Below are positions 53,101 through 61,926 of a DNA stretch of 64,000 nucleotides, piece after piece. The translations under genes were made by a program, and so were the position numbers. The notes under the pieces were generated by a model. The model saw only the letters and a program-made list of their open reading frames with translations. It did no database searches and was not told the origin of the DNA. Origin of the DNA: Mucilaginibacter sp. OK283 (GTDB taxonomy: Bacteria; Bacteroidota; Bacteroidia; Sphingobacteriales; Sphingobacteriaceae); NCBI RefSeq assembly GCF_900110415.1, contig NZ_FODR01000001.1, forward strand, positions 1 through 64,000, read 5' to 3'. The number at the start of each line of letters is the position of its first letter. The stretch's first letter is position 1.

Positions 53101-54383
53101 TGTTTAAGCTTTGGGCCTCCATAGTAAAAGATGTAAGGATATTGCTGCGCGATAAGGTGGGCATATCGCTCATGTTTATCATGCCCGTCATTTTGGTTAT
53201 TGTGGTTACGCTTATTCAAAACAGCACCTTTCAGCTGATGAACAAAAACAAGCTCACCGTAGTGGTTTCTAATAATGATGCCGGTAAGCTAAGCAAACAA
53301 CTCACAACCACCATCAGCAAAATTGGCATGTTTAAAGTGGTGCAGGCAGCATCAAAATTAAACGAACAGCAAATTGGAGATGCCATGCACAACGCCGATG
53401 CCATGCTGGCCATTACCATTCCGTCCGATTTTTCGGCGAAGATTGAAGCAAAAGCCAAATCATCATCAAATAAAGCGCTGAAAAGCTTTGGCCTGCAGGC
53501 CGATTCTGCTAAAGAAGAAAAACTGACGGCACCTACGCCATTGATCTTACATTACAACCCATCCATTCCCGAATCCATTCGCTTTTCGGTAAACGGAGCC
53601 TTAACCAGCGCCTTACAAATTGTAGAAAGCCGGGAAACCCTGCGCACGCTCTACTTTGCTATAAACGAAAAGGAGATGCCCGAAAAGCTGGAACAGGAAA
53701 TGCTGAACGGAAAGGCCGAAATAAAACAGGTGCCGGTATCAAAGGGCGGCAGCATAACCGCACCAAACGCCACCCAGCACAATGTACCCGCCTGGACTAT
53801 ATTCGCCATGTTTTTTATCATCATGTCGTTAAGTGGCAGTGTGGTGAGGGAAAAGGTTAGCGGCAGCTTTATCCGTTTAAAAACATTGCCTACTAATTTT
53901 GCTGTAGGCCTGTTATCTAAGCAGATCACCTATCTGTGTGTCACCTTGTTCCAGGCTATGGTAATTTTTTCGTTGGGATTATGGTTTTTTCCGTATATTA
54001 ATTTGCCCGCGTTAAACTTACCGGCAGATATCTTCGGTTTGATATTGGTAACGGTTGCCGTTGGCTATTGCGCGGTAAGTTACGCCATTTGTGTGGGCGT
54101 GTTTGCCCATACGCAGGAGCAGGCAAACGGCTTTGGAGCGGTATCCATAGTGATACTATCGGCTATTGGCGGCCTTATGGTGCCTTCATTTGCCATGCCG
54201 GGGGCATTAAAAACAATAAGCTCATTATCGCCATTGCATTGGTGCATTGAAGCCTATTATGGCTTATTTTTAGAGGGCGCGGGATTAAAGGATGTTGTTA
54301 TCAGCATTATTCCGTTGGTTGGAATTACATTTGTATTCCAGGCGCTAACATTTATTGGTTTAAAAAGAAAGAATTTAATATAG
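53100..54383 (+). CDS. ABC-2 type transporter permease
   Basis: A 427-residue membrane protein. One N-terminal segment (about 22-40) is followed by a large extracytoplasmic domain (about 45-230) and then a cluster of five or six membrane segments, the ABC-2 layout. VREKVSGSFIRLKTLP at the start of the membrane part is the usual coupling region. It pairs with the preceding ATPase as an exporter in the flexirubin operon. The cargo is inferred. Confidence 0.9.
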   Translation: MFKLWASIVKDVRILLRDKVGISLMFIMPVILVIVVTLIQNSTFQLMNKNKLTVVVSNNDAGKLSKQLTTTISKIGMFKVVQAASKLNEQQIGDAMHNADAMLAITIPSDFSAKIEAKAKSSSNKALKSFGLQADSAKEEKLTAPTPLILHYNPSIPESIRFSVNGALTSALQIVESRETLRTLYFAINEKEMPEKLEQEMLNGKAEIKQVPVSKGGSITAPNATQHNVPAWTIFAMFFIIMSLSGSVVREKVSGSFIRLKTLPTNFAVGLLSKQITYLCVTLFQAMVIFSLGLWFFPYINLPALNLPADIFGLILVTVAVGYCAVSYAICVGVFAHTQEQANGFGAVSIVILSAIGGLMVPSFAMPGALKTISSLSPLHWCIEAYYGLFLEGAGLKDVVISIIPLVGITFVFQALTFIGLKRKNLI

Positions 54384-54390
54384 ATACCAA

Positions 54391-54654
54391 ATGGAAACTA
54401 CAGAACTAAAAGAGAAGTTAAAAGTTCAGATCATTCAGTTCCTGAATTTAACTGATCTTACCCCGGCAGACATTAAAGACGATGAGCCGTTGTTTGGCGA
54501 TGGCCTGGGGCTTGATTCCATCGATTCACTGGAACTTATAGTACTGTTAAAACGCGAGTACGGCATCAACATTCAAGACCCTAAGGAAGGCCGCAAGGTA
54601 CTTGTAGACGTGAACACCATGGCAAGGTATATTGAGCAAAACGGGCAAAAATAA
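54391..54654 (+). CDS. Acyl carrier protein (second)
   Basis: An 87-residue carrier protein with phosphopantetheine Ser43 in GLGLDSIDSLELIVLL and a classical DSI motif, unlike the NSA of the first ACP. It lies 7 bp after the permease and 13 bp before a ketosynthase gene, so it most likely serves the KS pair at 54668-56916. Confidence 0.92.
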   Translation: METTELKEKLKVQIIQFLNLTDLTPADIKDDEPLFGDGLGLDSIDSLELIVLLKREYGINIQDPKEGRKVLVDVNTMARYIEQNGQK

Positions 54655-54667
54655 ACACCGATAAAAA

Positions 54668-55858
54668 TTGGACAGGATTGTAGTAACCGGGATTGGAGTG
54701 ATCAGCGCTATTGGCCACTCGGTAGCTGAAAATCATACTGCATTGGTACAAGGCAAAACCGGAATTATTAAGGGAGGGGGCAATTTCCCTTCGCGCTATT
54801 CGGGACTTCTGCCTTTCGGCGAAGTATTGACCGGCACCCAGGAATTAAAAACAAAACTTGGCGTAACAGAACCGGGTGTTACCCGCACTACCCTGCTTGC
54901 CTTACATGCGTTTAACGAAGCTATTGCCGATGCCCGGTTAACCCAAAACGAATTAACGGCCGCCGATACTGCGCTTGTGGGTGCTACAACCGTAGGTGGC
55001 ATGTGCCTTACCGACGAGTTATATGCCAATACCCATGGCGATGCCGAACATATTGAATACGTAAAATCATACGATTATGCATCGGTAAACCTATACATAC
55101 AAACGCGTTATGGGATAACCGGAGTAATTAATACCCTGAATACGGCATGCTCGTCATCAGCAAATGCTATTATGTACGGTTGCAGGCTGATTAAGAACGG
55201 ACTGGCAGATCGTGTAATTGTAGGCGGGGCCGATAGCCTGGCCAAATTCACGGTTAATGGTTTTAACGCCCTGCGGATTCTTTCGGATGAACCTTGTGCC
55301 CCTTTCGATCAAAACCGTAAAGGCCTTAATTTAGGTGAAGGCGCAGCATTTTTAGTATTAGAGAAAGAGGCCGATGCGACAGGAAAAAAGATTTATGCCG
55401 AGGTGAGCGGTTATGGAAATGCCAATGATGCCTATCATCCATCTTCGTTATCCCCGGAGGGCGATGGCCCGTACCTGGCTATGAAAAATGCATTGGATAA
55501 TGCCGGGTTAAAACCAGCAGATATCGACTTTATAAATGCCCACGGCACCGGCACCGAGAATAACGACGAGGTTGAAAGCCGCGCTATGCTGCGCCTGTTT
55601 AACACCCTGCCCGGTTTTGCATCTACCAAAGGCTTTACAGGGCATACGCTTGGTGCAGCCAGCGCTATCGAGGCGGTGTACAGCATTCTGAATATCGACA
55701 GACAGGAACTATACCCTAATTTGAATTTTAATGAACCGATAACTGATATTGGCCTTGAGCCCGTGCAGGCTTACAACACCGGCACTATAAAACATGTAAT
55801 GAGTAATTCGTTTGGTTTTGGCGGGAATTGTACATCATTAATTTTTTCAAAAGCTTAA
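54668..55858 (+). CDS. Beta-ketoacyl-ACP synthase, catalytic partner of KS pair 1
   Basis: A 396-residue KAS II-type enzyme with the full triad C161 (NTACSSSANA), H292 (AHGTGTENND) and H326 (FTGHTLGA). It elongates an ACP-bound chain. The gene starts with TTG, with no ATG at the family start (DRIVVTGIG). The next gene overlaps its stop by one base and encodes a Cys-less homolog, so the two probably form a KS-chain-length-factor heterodimer. It is closely similar to the KS at 60036-61241. Confidence 0.9.
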   Translation: MDRIVVTGIGVISAIGHSVAENHTALVQGKTGIIKGGGNFPSRYSGLLPFGEVLTGTQELKTKLGVTEPGVTRTTLLALHAFNEAIADARLTQNELTAADTALVGATTVGGMCLTDELYANTHGDAEHIEYVKSYDYASVNLYIQTRYGITGVINTLNTACSSSANAIMYGCRLIKNGLADRVIVGGADSLAKFTVNGFNALRILSDEPCAPFDQNRKGLNLGEGAAFLVLEKEADATGKKIYAEVSGYGNANDAYHPSSLSPEGDGPYLAMKNALDNAGLKPADIDFINAHGTGTENNDEVESRAMLRLFNTLPGFASTKGFTGHTLGAASAIEAVYSILNIDRQELYPNLNFNEPITDIGLEPVQAYNTGTIKHVMSNSFGFGGNCTSLIFSKA

Positions 55859-56916
55859 TGATGAAGTTGTATATCCACAAAACCACCTGTATTTCGCCCC
55901 AGCAAACCTTTGGGGATAATATCGACATTGAAACGCTTCGCCCTTCGGTTGAAAACAAGCTGTATGCCATTGAGCCTGCTTATCCGCAGTTTAAAGGCAA
56001 TGCTTTACGTCGGATGAGTAAAAGTACCCGCATCGGCTCGGGAGCCGCCCTGCCGCTGCTTGCAGATGCCGTACAGCCCGATGGCATTATCATAGGCACC
56101 CAGGTAAGCGGAATGGAGGAGAACGGCAAGTTCCTGAACCAGATTATTGAGTACAATGAAGATATGCTTACACCCGGAAGTTTTGTGCAGGGTACACCCA
56201 ATACCATATCATCGCAAATAGCCTTTATCAGCAATAACAAAAACTATAACCTTACCCACGTTCATCGCGGGCTGGCTTTTGAAAACGCGGTTATTGATGC
56301 AGCCATGCTGCTGAGTGAAAACCCCCAAAGCAACTATTTATTGGGCGGCGTTGACGAAATTTCGTTTAACAACTATACCCTTGATACCCTTGCGGGCTGG
56401 TTTAAGAAAGAAGATTGCCTGAACAGCGACATGTACAGTTCTACAACCGACGGTAGTCTGTCTGGCGAAGGAGCGGCCATGTTTATGGTTAGTCGTAATA
56501 AACAAAACGCCATGGCGCAATTGAAAGCAATAACTACCATACATAGCGCCGATGTTGAGGTGATTAAAATCCGCATTAAAAAGTTTGTTGAAGAAAACCT
56601 TGCCGAAGGCGAAAAGCCAGACCTGCTGTTAACCGGCGAAAATGGCGATAAGCGCTCGCTCCCTTTTTATACTTCCTGCGATAGCTTGTTTGATAAATAT
56701 ACCACGATAGCGCGCTTTAAGCACATGTGCGGCGAGTATCCAACGGCATCGTCATTTGCACTTTGGCTGGCCTGCAATTTTGTTAGCGGGGCGTTAATCA
56801 TGCCGCAGCATATGATAAAAAGAAACGGCGAAGCAAGTAGCTTTAAAAATATACTGATATACAACACCCATAAAGTTGGGCAACATAGTTGTATGCTGGT
56901 GAGTGTGCCCGCATAA
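55858..56916 (+). CDS. Cys-less ketosynthase-like protein (chain-length-factor type), pair 1
   Basis: A ketosynthase-fold protein of about 352 residues without the nucleophile. Where KS has the active Cys it reads HVHRGLAFENAV (about 134-145). KHMCGEYPTASSFALWLA near the end aligns with the second His region. It resembles the protein at 58991-60034 along its whole length. In aryl polyene systems such a chain-length factor pairs with the KS. An ATG at 55861 is equally possible. Confidence 0.82.
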   Translation: MMKLYIHKTTCISPQQTFGDNIDIETLRPSVENKLYAIEPAYPQFKGNALRRMSKSTRIGSGAALPLLADAVQPDGIIIGTQVSGMEENGKFLNQIIEYNEDMLTPGSFVQGTPNTISSQIAFISNNKNYNLTHVHRGLAFENAVIDAAMLLSENPQSNYLLGGVDEISFNNYTLDTLAGWFKKEDCLNSDMYSSTTDGSLSGEGAAMFMVSRNKQNAMAQLKAITTIHSADVEVIKIRIKKFVEENLAEGEKPDLLLTGENGDKRSLPFYTSCDSLFDKYTTIARFKHMCGEYPTASSFALWLACNFVSGALIMPQHMIKRNGEASSFKNILIYNTHKVGQHSCMLVSVPA

Positions 56917-56929
56917 ATTTCCGTTTTTC

Positions 56930-57033
56930 TGTAGAGACGCATAATTGCGTCTCCCGTGTGCAAATCACACATGCAAATCGGCCCTGCACAAATCCTGAAT
57001 GTCCTGCGGGAGACGCAATTATGCGCCTCTACA
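56930..57033. repeat. MITE-like inverted repeat
   Basis: Arms of 27 bp (56930-56956 and 57007-57033) are inverted copies with one mismatch, built on TGTAGAGACGC, ATAATTGCGTCTCCC and GGGAGACGCAATTATGCG. They enclose about 50 bp with no gene. It lies between the KS operon and the serine hydrolase and could also act as a transcript end. Confidence 0.75.
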
Positions 57034-57138
57034 ATGAATCCATTTTAAATTATTAAAATTCATCCTGCAACGCACCGTTATCCCATGCGTCTTATCCTCT
57101 GAATGGTTAACATTATATCAGCCATTATCAGCAGAAAT

Positions 57139-58200
57139 ATGCCACCTCCATTGAAGTTTTTGACTCTCATTTTCTTCTTTCTATCCAATTGGACACATGC
57201 ACAAACGCATGCTTTGTTAGATTCGATGACCCACGCCATCGAAAAGCAGGAATACACCGGCATCCACAGCATATTAATATCAAAAGGAGGCAAACTTATT
57301 TACGAGCAATATTTTAACGGTTACACGGCCGATTCGGTGCACGATTCGCGGTCGTCATTTAAATCGGTTACCAGCCTGCTGATGGGCATTGCTATTGATA
57401 AAGGCTTTGTGAAAAATGCAGACCAAAAGGTTTATCCGTTTTTCCCTGAGTATAAATCATTCGCTAACAACGACGCGCGGAAACAGCTTATCACCATCAA
57501 AAACCTTTTAGAAATGCGATCGGGCTTTGATTGTAATGAATGGGATGATGACGGTAAGGATTGCGAAACCGAAATGGTTGAAACCAAAGATTGGGTTAAG
57601 TTTTCGCTGGATTTGCCTATGAAAAACGATCCCGGTACAGTTTGGAACTATACATCATGTAACCCAATGATCATTAGTGGTATTATCAGCAATGCCTCCC
57701 ATATGCCTGTTATGGCCTTTGCTAAAAAATATTTGTTTGATCCGTTGGGGATTACCAACTACCACTGGACAGTTGATCCTGCCGGGCACGGCGCCACTGC
57801 CGGATCCTTTTTCCTGTTGCCAAAGGATATGATTAAAATGGGGCTGTTGGTAAAAAACAATGGCGTTTGGCAGGGTAAACGGATAGTATCGGCACAATGG
57901 CTCAGGGCGTCAACCACAGCCACTATTTCAATTCCCGATTTTTCGTTTGTTAAATTGAGCAGGAATAAAATGGCCACTCCGCAGCCTGCTTGTTACGGCT
58001 ATTACTGGTACAATGAGAAGGTAAAAACCCAGGGTTATACAGAAGACGTTGTTTTTGCCTCGGGCAATGGCGGCCAGTACATTATGATTATTAAAGATTT
58101 AGATTTGGTAGTTGTATTTACCCAGGGCAATTACAATAACTGGAAGGCCAAACGGGCTTTTGATTTGTTGGTAAAGTATATAATTCCGGGGTGTAAGTGA
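57139..58200 (+). CDS. Class C beta-lactamase-related serine hydrolase
   Basis: A secreted protein of about 353 residues with a signal peptide (cleavage near THAQ). The serine beta-lactamase/esterase motif SSFK (Ser72, Lys75) is present, with YTSCNP as a Tyr-x-Ser motif and GNGGQY in place of KTG. Such proteins may be D-Ala-D-Ala peptidases or esterases. It sits between two pigment-gene blocks but behind a MITE-like repeat, so membership in the cluster is uncertain. The in-frame ATG at 57103 is an alternative start. Confidence 0.85.
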   Translation: MPPPLKFLTLIFFFLSNWTHAQTHALLDSMTHAIEKQEYTGIHSILISKGGKLIYEQYFNGYTADSVHDSRSSFKSVTSLLMGIAIDKGFVKNADQKVYPFFPEYKSFANNDARKQLITIKNLLEMRSGFDCNEWDDDGKDCETEMVETKDWVKFSLDLPMKNDPGTVWNYTSCNPMIISGIISNASHMPVMAFAKKYLFDPLGITNYHWTVDPAGHGATAGSFFLLPKDMIKMGLLVKNNGVWQGKRIVSAQWLRASTTATISIPDFSFVKLSRNKMATPQPACYGYYWYNEKVKTQGYTEDVVFASGNGGQYIMIIKDLDLVVVFTQGNYNNWKAKRAFDLLVKYIIPGCK

Positions 58201-58223
58201 GTTTTTAACTAATAAATTCGAGA

Positions 58224-58997
58224 TTACTGGTAGGCCGGGAGCCCAAGCATCTTATCAACCCGAACAACCCGGTAACCCTTCGCCTTTACCTCCCCCAAAA
58301 AGTTTGGCAACATAGCCACCGTAACCGGGCATCTGTCGTGAAATAAAAGGATTGCTCCCGGTTTCATTTGGAGGGTTACTTTTTGCAAAAGCGCATCAGC
58401 ATCGGTAGCCATAGTATCATATGACCGAACACTCCAGCCTATGGGCAAATAGCCGCCTTTAATAATCGCGTTTTTTAGGTTGGGGTTCATCACCCCGTAA
58501 GGCGGCCGGAAGAGTTTTGTTTTTTTACTGATGACTTTATCTAATTCGTTGTCCAGCTGCTGCATCTCGGTAAGCATTTTTTTTGAGGGGAAGAGATCGA
58601 ACAAGGCAGCGTGTGTATAACTATGGTTGCCGATGATATGGCCTTCGGCATCCAGTTGCCTGATGATGGTTTCATTGCCGGCAATACGTTCGCCAATGCA
58701 AAAAAAAGCGGCTTCAACGTTGGCATCTTTCAAAATTTGTAAAACCTGCGGAGTCCCTTCTGATACCGGACCATCGTCAAAAGTTATGGCTATTACTTTG
58801 TCGGTTGTTTTTGCCGCGCAGTATATCGGCATAAAAAAACCGGAGCTTACAAAATAGCAACCATAGGCAACAATAAGCGAGTATATAAATATGATTGCCC
58901 CGTATGCCAGCCAGCTTACACCATATGTTTTGTCGGCCCAGATGGTAAAACCCAACAGGATTAGGAACGCGATATTGGTGTTTCTGAATGTTAGCAC
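58224..58997 (-). CDS. Polysaccharide deacetylase family protein
   Basis: A 257-residue NodB-type protein with two N-terminal membrane segments (about 8-20 and 32-50). The deacetylase domain shows TFDDGP at 72-77, metal ligands H125 and H129 in GNHSYTHA, and FRPPYG. It would remove acetyl groups from a sugar at the outer face of the membrane. Its start overlaps the KS-like gene by 7 bp, so it belongs to the minus-strand pigment block. Its role in flexirubin biosynthesis is unknown. Confidence 0.9.
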   Translation of the reverse strand: MLTFRNTNIAFLILLGFTIWADKTYGVSWLAYGAIIFIYSLIVAYGCYFVSSGFFMPIYCAAKTTDKVIAITFDDGPVSEGTPQVLQILKDANVEAAFFCIGERIAGNETIIRQLDAEGHIIGNHSYTHAALFDLFPSKKMLTEMQQLDNELDKVISKKTKLFRPPYGVMNPNLKNAIIKGGYLPIGWSVRSYDTMATDADALLQKVTLQMKPGAILLFHDRCPVTVAMLPNFLGEVKAKGYRVVRVDKMLGLPAYQ

Positions 58998-60034
58998 GCT
59001 GATAGCAACATTAACGAATGACTGGTGTTTTGGTAATGGTTATAAACCAATATTTTTTTAATCGGGGTAATGGGTTCCGACCCCGGAATAGTATTTGTTT
59101 TGACAATTTGTGCAGCATACCACAACGCGAAGGCCGATGATGTGGGGTACTCGCCACATAGGTGTTTATACCTGGCAACATTACAGTAGTTAAATAACGA
59201 TCCCTCCAGGTAGTCGTAAACTTCATCATTGTGAGCATCCCCGTTATCACCTGCTAACACCAGGCTGATATCATACATGCTGAGGTCCTGTGCTGCCAGG
59301 AAAGATTCAATTTGCTGTTCAACAGCTGCATGACTGCCGGGTTTATAAAACGTGGCTACTGCGTCCAGCTTAGCCAGGTCGTTTCCCGATGCTTCATTGG
59401 TTAACAGGAAAAATGCCGCACCTTCACCTGCAATGGTGCCTTTTGAATCGGCATTATAAAGGTTAGTATTGGAGATGGCGCCCCGTTTATACAGGCCAAG
59501 CCTGCTCAGTATGCTGTGGCTGATATCGGTTATCTCGTCAATACCGCCTACCAGTACGTTTTGGGCTTCGCCTTCCTGCAATAGCATCTGCGCGTCGAGC
59601 AGGGAGCTCTCAAACGATGAGCCACCATTTACAAACGTGTTGTTGTAATTGTTACAATGCAGCAGCAAAGCCACCTGCGCGCCAATGGTATTATGGGTTG
59701 ATTGGATAAATGATGTTGGAGTAAGCAGTTCTTCGTCGCGCTCAACCATTTTACTTAAAAATACGCCGGTATCTTCCAGGCAACCATAGGCTGTACCTGT
59801 AATAATGGCATCGGGATTGGTTACGCCTCCATCCTGCAAACAGGCCATGGCAGATGCCACGCCCATTTTAATAACCCGGCTCATGCGGCGGATAAGCTTT
59901 GGATCGATGAGCTCTTTATAATCGGGCGTAACACAGTTGAGCCGGTTACCTTCATAAATCACTATTTCGTCAAGGAACGGGACCTTTCCGAATGTTTTTT
60001 GGGGCGATATGTTTGCTGTTGAACGTATATACAT
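58991..60034 (-). CDS. Cys-less ketosynthase-like protein (chain-length-factor type), pair 2
   Basis: A 347-residue ketosynthase-fold protein. The nucleophile region reads VNGGSSFESSLLD (about 135-147) and lacks Cys, while ARYKHLCGEYPTSSAFALWY near the end matches the other Cys-less protein (55858-56916). It starts 1 bp after the KS at 60036, so the two should form a KS-chain-length-factor pair. Overlap with the deacetylase gene gives a continuous operon. Confidence 0.83.
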   Translation of the reverse strand: MYIRSTANISPQKTFGKVPFLDEIVIYEGNRLNCVTPDYKELIDPKLIRRMSRVIKMGVASAMACLQDGGVTNPDAIITGTAYGCLEDTGVFLSKMVERDEELLTPTSFIQSTHNTIGAQVALLLHCNNYNNTFVNGGSSFESSLLDAQMLLQEGEAQNVLVGGIDEITDISHSILSRLGLYKRGAISNTNLYNADSKGTIAGEGAAFFLLTNEASGNDLAKLDAVATFYKPGSHAAVEQQIESFLAAQDLSMYDISLVLAGDNGDAHNDEVYDYLEGSLFNYCNVARYKHLCGEYPTSSAFALWYAAQIVKTNTIPGSEPITPIKKILVYNHYQNTSHSLMLLSAC

Positions 60035-60035
60035 A

Positions 60036-61241
60036 TCAGGCCGGTAGTTTTGAAAATATTAATGACGAACAGTTACCCCCAAAACCAAAGGAGTTGGAAA
60101 GCACGTGCTTTAAATCTGCGTGTTGTGTAAAACTTGTTTCGGGCGCAAAAGGATGATCAGGAATCTGTGTCTCAAATCGCAGGTTGGGGTAAATAAATCC
60201 CTGTTGCGCCGAGAGCACCGAAAACACAGCTTCGATACCCGCGCTTGCACCCAGCGTATGCCCGGTGAATGATTTGGTCGAACTCATTTTAGGGAAGTGC
60301 GGATCGAATAATCGTTTAATCGCCGTTCCCTCGGAGTTGTCATTGTTTTGGGTACCGGTACCGTGCAGGTTAATGTAGCCGATATCCTCCGGCTTTAACC
60401 CGCTCATTTTTAAAGCGCCCTCCATCGCCATGTATGAGCCTGTGCCATCGGGCGATGAAGCCGTTTGATGGTAAGCGTCGTTGGCGTTGCAATAGCCGCT
60501 CAGCGTGCAGTAAGGGGCTTTTTGAAGCCCTGTCGCAACCCGTTCAGATACCAAAGTAATGTACCCGGCACCCTCGCCAAGGTTTAAGCCACGGCGGTTG
60601 GCGTCAAAAGGCTGGCAATATTGGGTATCCAATATCATGAGCGTATTAAAGCCGTTTAGCGTAAAGCGGGTAAGCGCATCGGTGCCACCGGCTATAACCA
60701 CATCAAGTATGTTGTTTTTGATGAGCCTTGCGCCGTACATAATGGCATTGGCTGATGATGAGCAGGCTGTACTGATGGTACTTATATAATTTTTTATCCC
60801 CAATTCATCGGCTACCAATTCGGTTACCTTGCCGCATTCGTGGTTAACCACATTACGCAATTTACCTTTTGCCGGGTTGGCCATAAATTCTACAAAAAAA
60901 TCTTCTGTTTTATCCATACCGCCTACCGTGTTGGCCGATATAAAACCAGTGCGTAGCGAGGCGAAATTTTGGATGCCTGCATCATTTTTTGCCTCCCTTG
61001 CGGCAATTAGGCTTAGCATGGCTGTGCGGCTTATACCGGGCTTAAAGCCGGATAGTTGTGCCAGTTCATCATTGTTCAATTTAACCTCGGCAACCGGAAA
61101 GGTGTCTCGATGTGCGGTTTGCAGGTATTTAATTTTATCAATACCTGCGCGGCTGTTCTGGAGCGCATTAAGGCATTCGGCGGTATTGTTGCCAATACCC
61201 GAAATTACACCTACACCCGCTACAAAAACAGTTTTGCTCAT
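60036..61241 (-). CDS. Beta-ketoacyl-ACP synthase, catalytic partner of KS pair 2
   Basis: A 401-residue KAS II-type enzyme with C160 (STACSSSANA), H293 (LHGTGTQNND) and H328 (FTGHTLGA). ACSSSANAIMYG and LNLGEGAG match the KS of pair 1, pointing to duplication. It elongates the polyene or alkyl chain together with the Cys-less protein that follows. A small GCCGGC hairpin lies at its 5' side, where the preceding gene ends. Confidence 0.92.
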   Translation of the reverse strand: MSKTVFVAGVGVISGIGNNTAECLNALQNSRAGIDKIKYLQTAHRDTFPVAEVKLNNDELAQLSGFKPGISRTAMLSLIAAREAKNDAGIQNFASLRTGFISANTVGGMDKTEDFFVEFMANPAKGKLRNVVNHECGKVTELVADELGIKNYISTISTACSSSANAIMYGARLIKNNILDVVIAGGTDALTRFTLNGFNTLMILDTQYCQPFDANRRGLNLGEGAGYITLVSERVATGLQKAPYCTLSGYCNANDAYHQTASSPDGTGSYMAMEGALKMSGLKPEDIGYINLHGTGTQNNDNSEGTAIKRLFDPHFPKMSSTKSFTGHTLGASAGIEAVFSVLSAQQGFIYPNLRFETQIPDHPFAPETSFTQHADLKHVLSNSFGFGGNCSSLIFSKLPA

Positions 61242-61263
61242 TACTATATCATTTGCCGGCTAT

Positions 61264-61884
61264 TTAGCCGGCAGGGTAAATGTTATTTAAATTTTCTGCA
61301 CTAAACGGCTCCGACGTTGGGCTTGCATTCTTTTCTGCCAGGTATAAAACAGCTTTGTAATCTTCCTTCAGCACATCAACCCAGCCGCAAATGCAGGCTT
61401 GCAATATATTATTATTTAATAAATATGCCACGTACTGCTGTATAAATGCGGCATCAAAAGTTTCAAAGACAAAAAAAGCATTCTCCCCCTTAAACTTGTT
61501 TTTAATGCTGATCTCGCCGATAACAATATTGGGCAAAGTATACACAAACAAGGCGGGGCTGGCAATAGTTTTGGCCTGATCGTAATATTTAATGTCGGCA
61601 TCCAGGCTGGAGTTGGAATTTGCTAAAACGATACCAACTTCCTGCTCTTTATATTTTTTACTGATATCGTTATCCTTCAGCAATACTTGCGATGCCAGCA
61701 AACCCAATTTGGACAGGTTATCCATTTTATAAAACTTGGGGTACTTAACCTCCAGAAATTGGTAGGCCGAAAGCAGGAATGCCCCGACATCACCCCCCTG
61801 ATTTTCAAAAACAGGTTTGCCATTGCTGTAAACAACATTATTGCTGATGATGCAGTGCGATGTAATATGTAGTGCTTCTGTCAA
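61264..61884 (-). CDS. Half-size ketosynthase-like protein
   Basis: A 206-residue protein resembling only the N-terminal half of a ketosynthase. ALHITSHCIISNNVVYSNG opens it, and ENAFFVFETFDAAFIQQYV lies where the KS nucleophile elbow would be, without Cys. The fold is intact up to GWVDVLKEDYKAVLYLAE, and there is no remnant of the C-terminal half downstream. Such short proteins are described in flexirubin clusters as ketosynthase-like, so it is probably a real accessory subunit and not a broken gene. Confidence 0.75.
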   Translation of the reverse strand: MTEALHITSHCIISNNVVYSNGKPVFENQGGDVGAFLLSAYQFLEVKYPKFYKMDNLSKLGLLASQVLLKDNDISKKYKEQEVGIVLANSNSSLDADIKYYDQAKTIASPALFVYTLPNIVIGEISIKNKFKGENAFFVFETFDAAFIQQYVAYLLNNNILQACICGWVDVLKEDYKAVLYLAEKNASPTSEPFSAENLNNIYPAG

Positions 61885-61926
61885 TCTTATATCTGTTATT
61901 TGCTTTTAGCTTTCCGCCTTATGCTT

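Noticed and set aside
61264..61884. Half-size ketosynthase as a pseudogene
   Set aside because: The frame is clean from start to stop, sits in a tight operon, and no remnant of a C-terminal half is present downstream.
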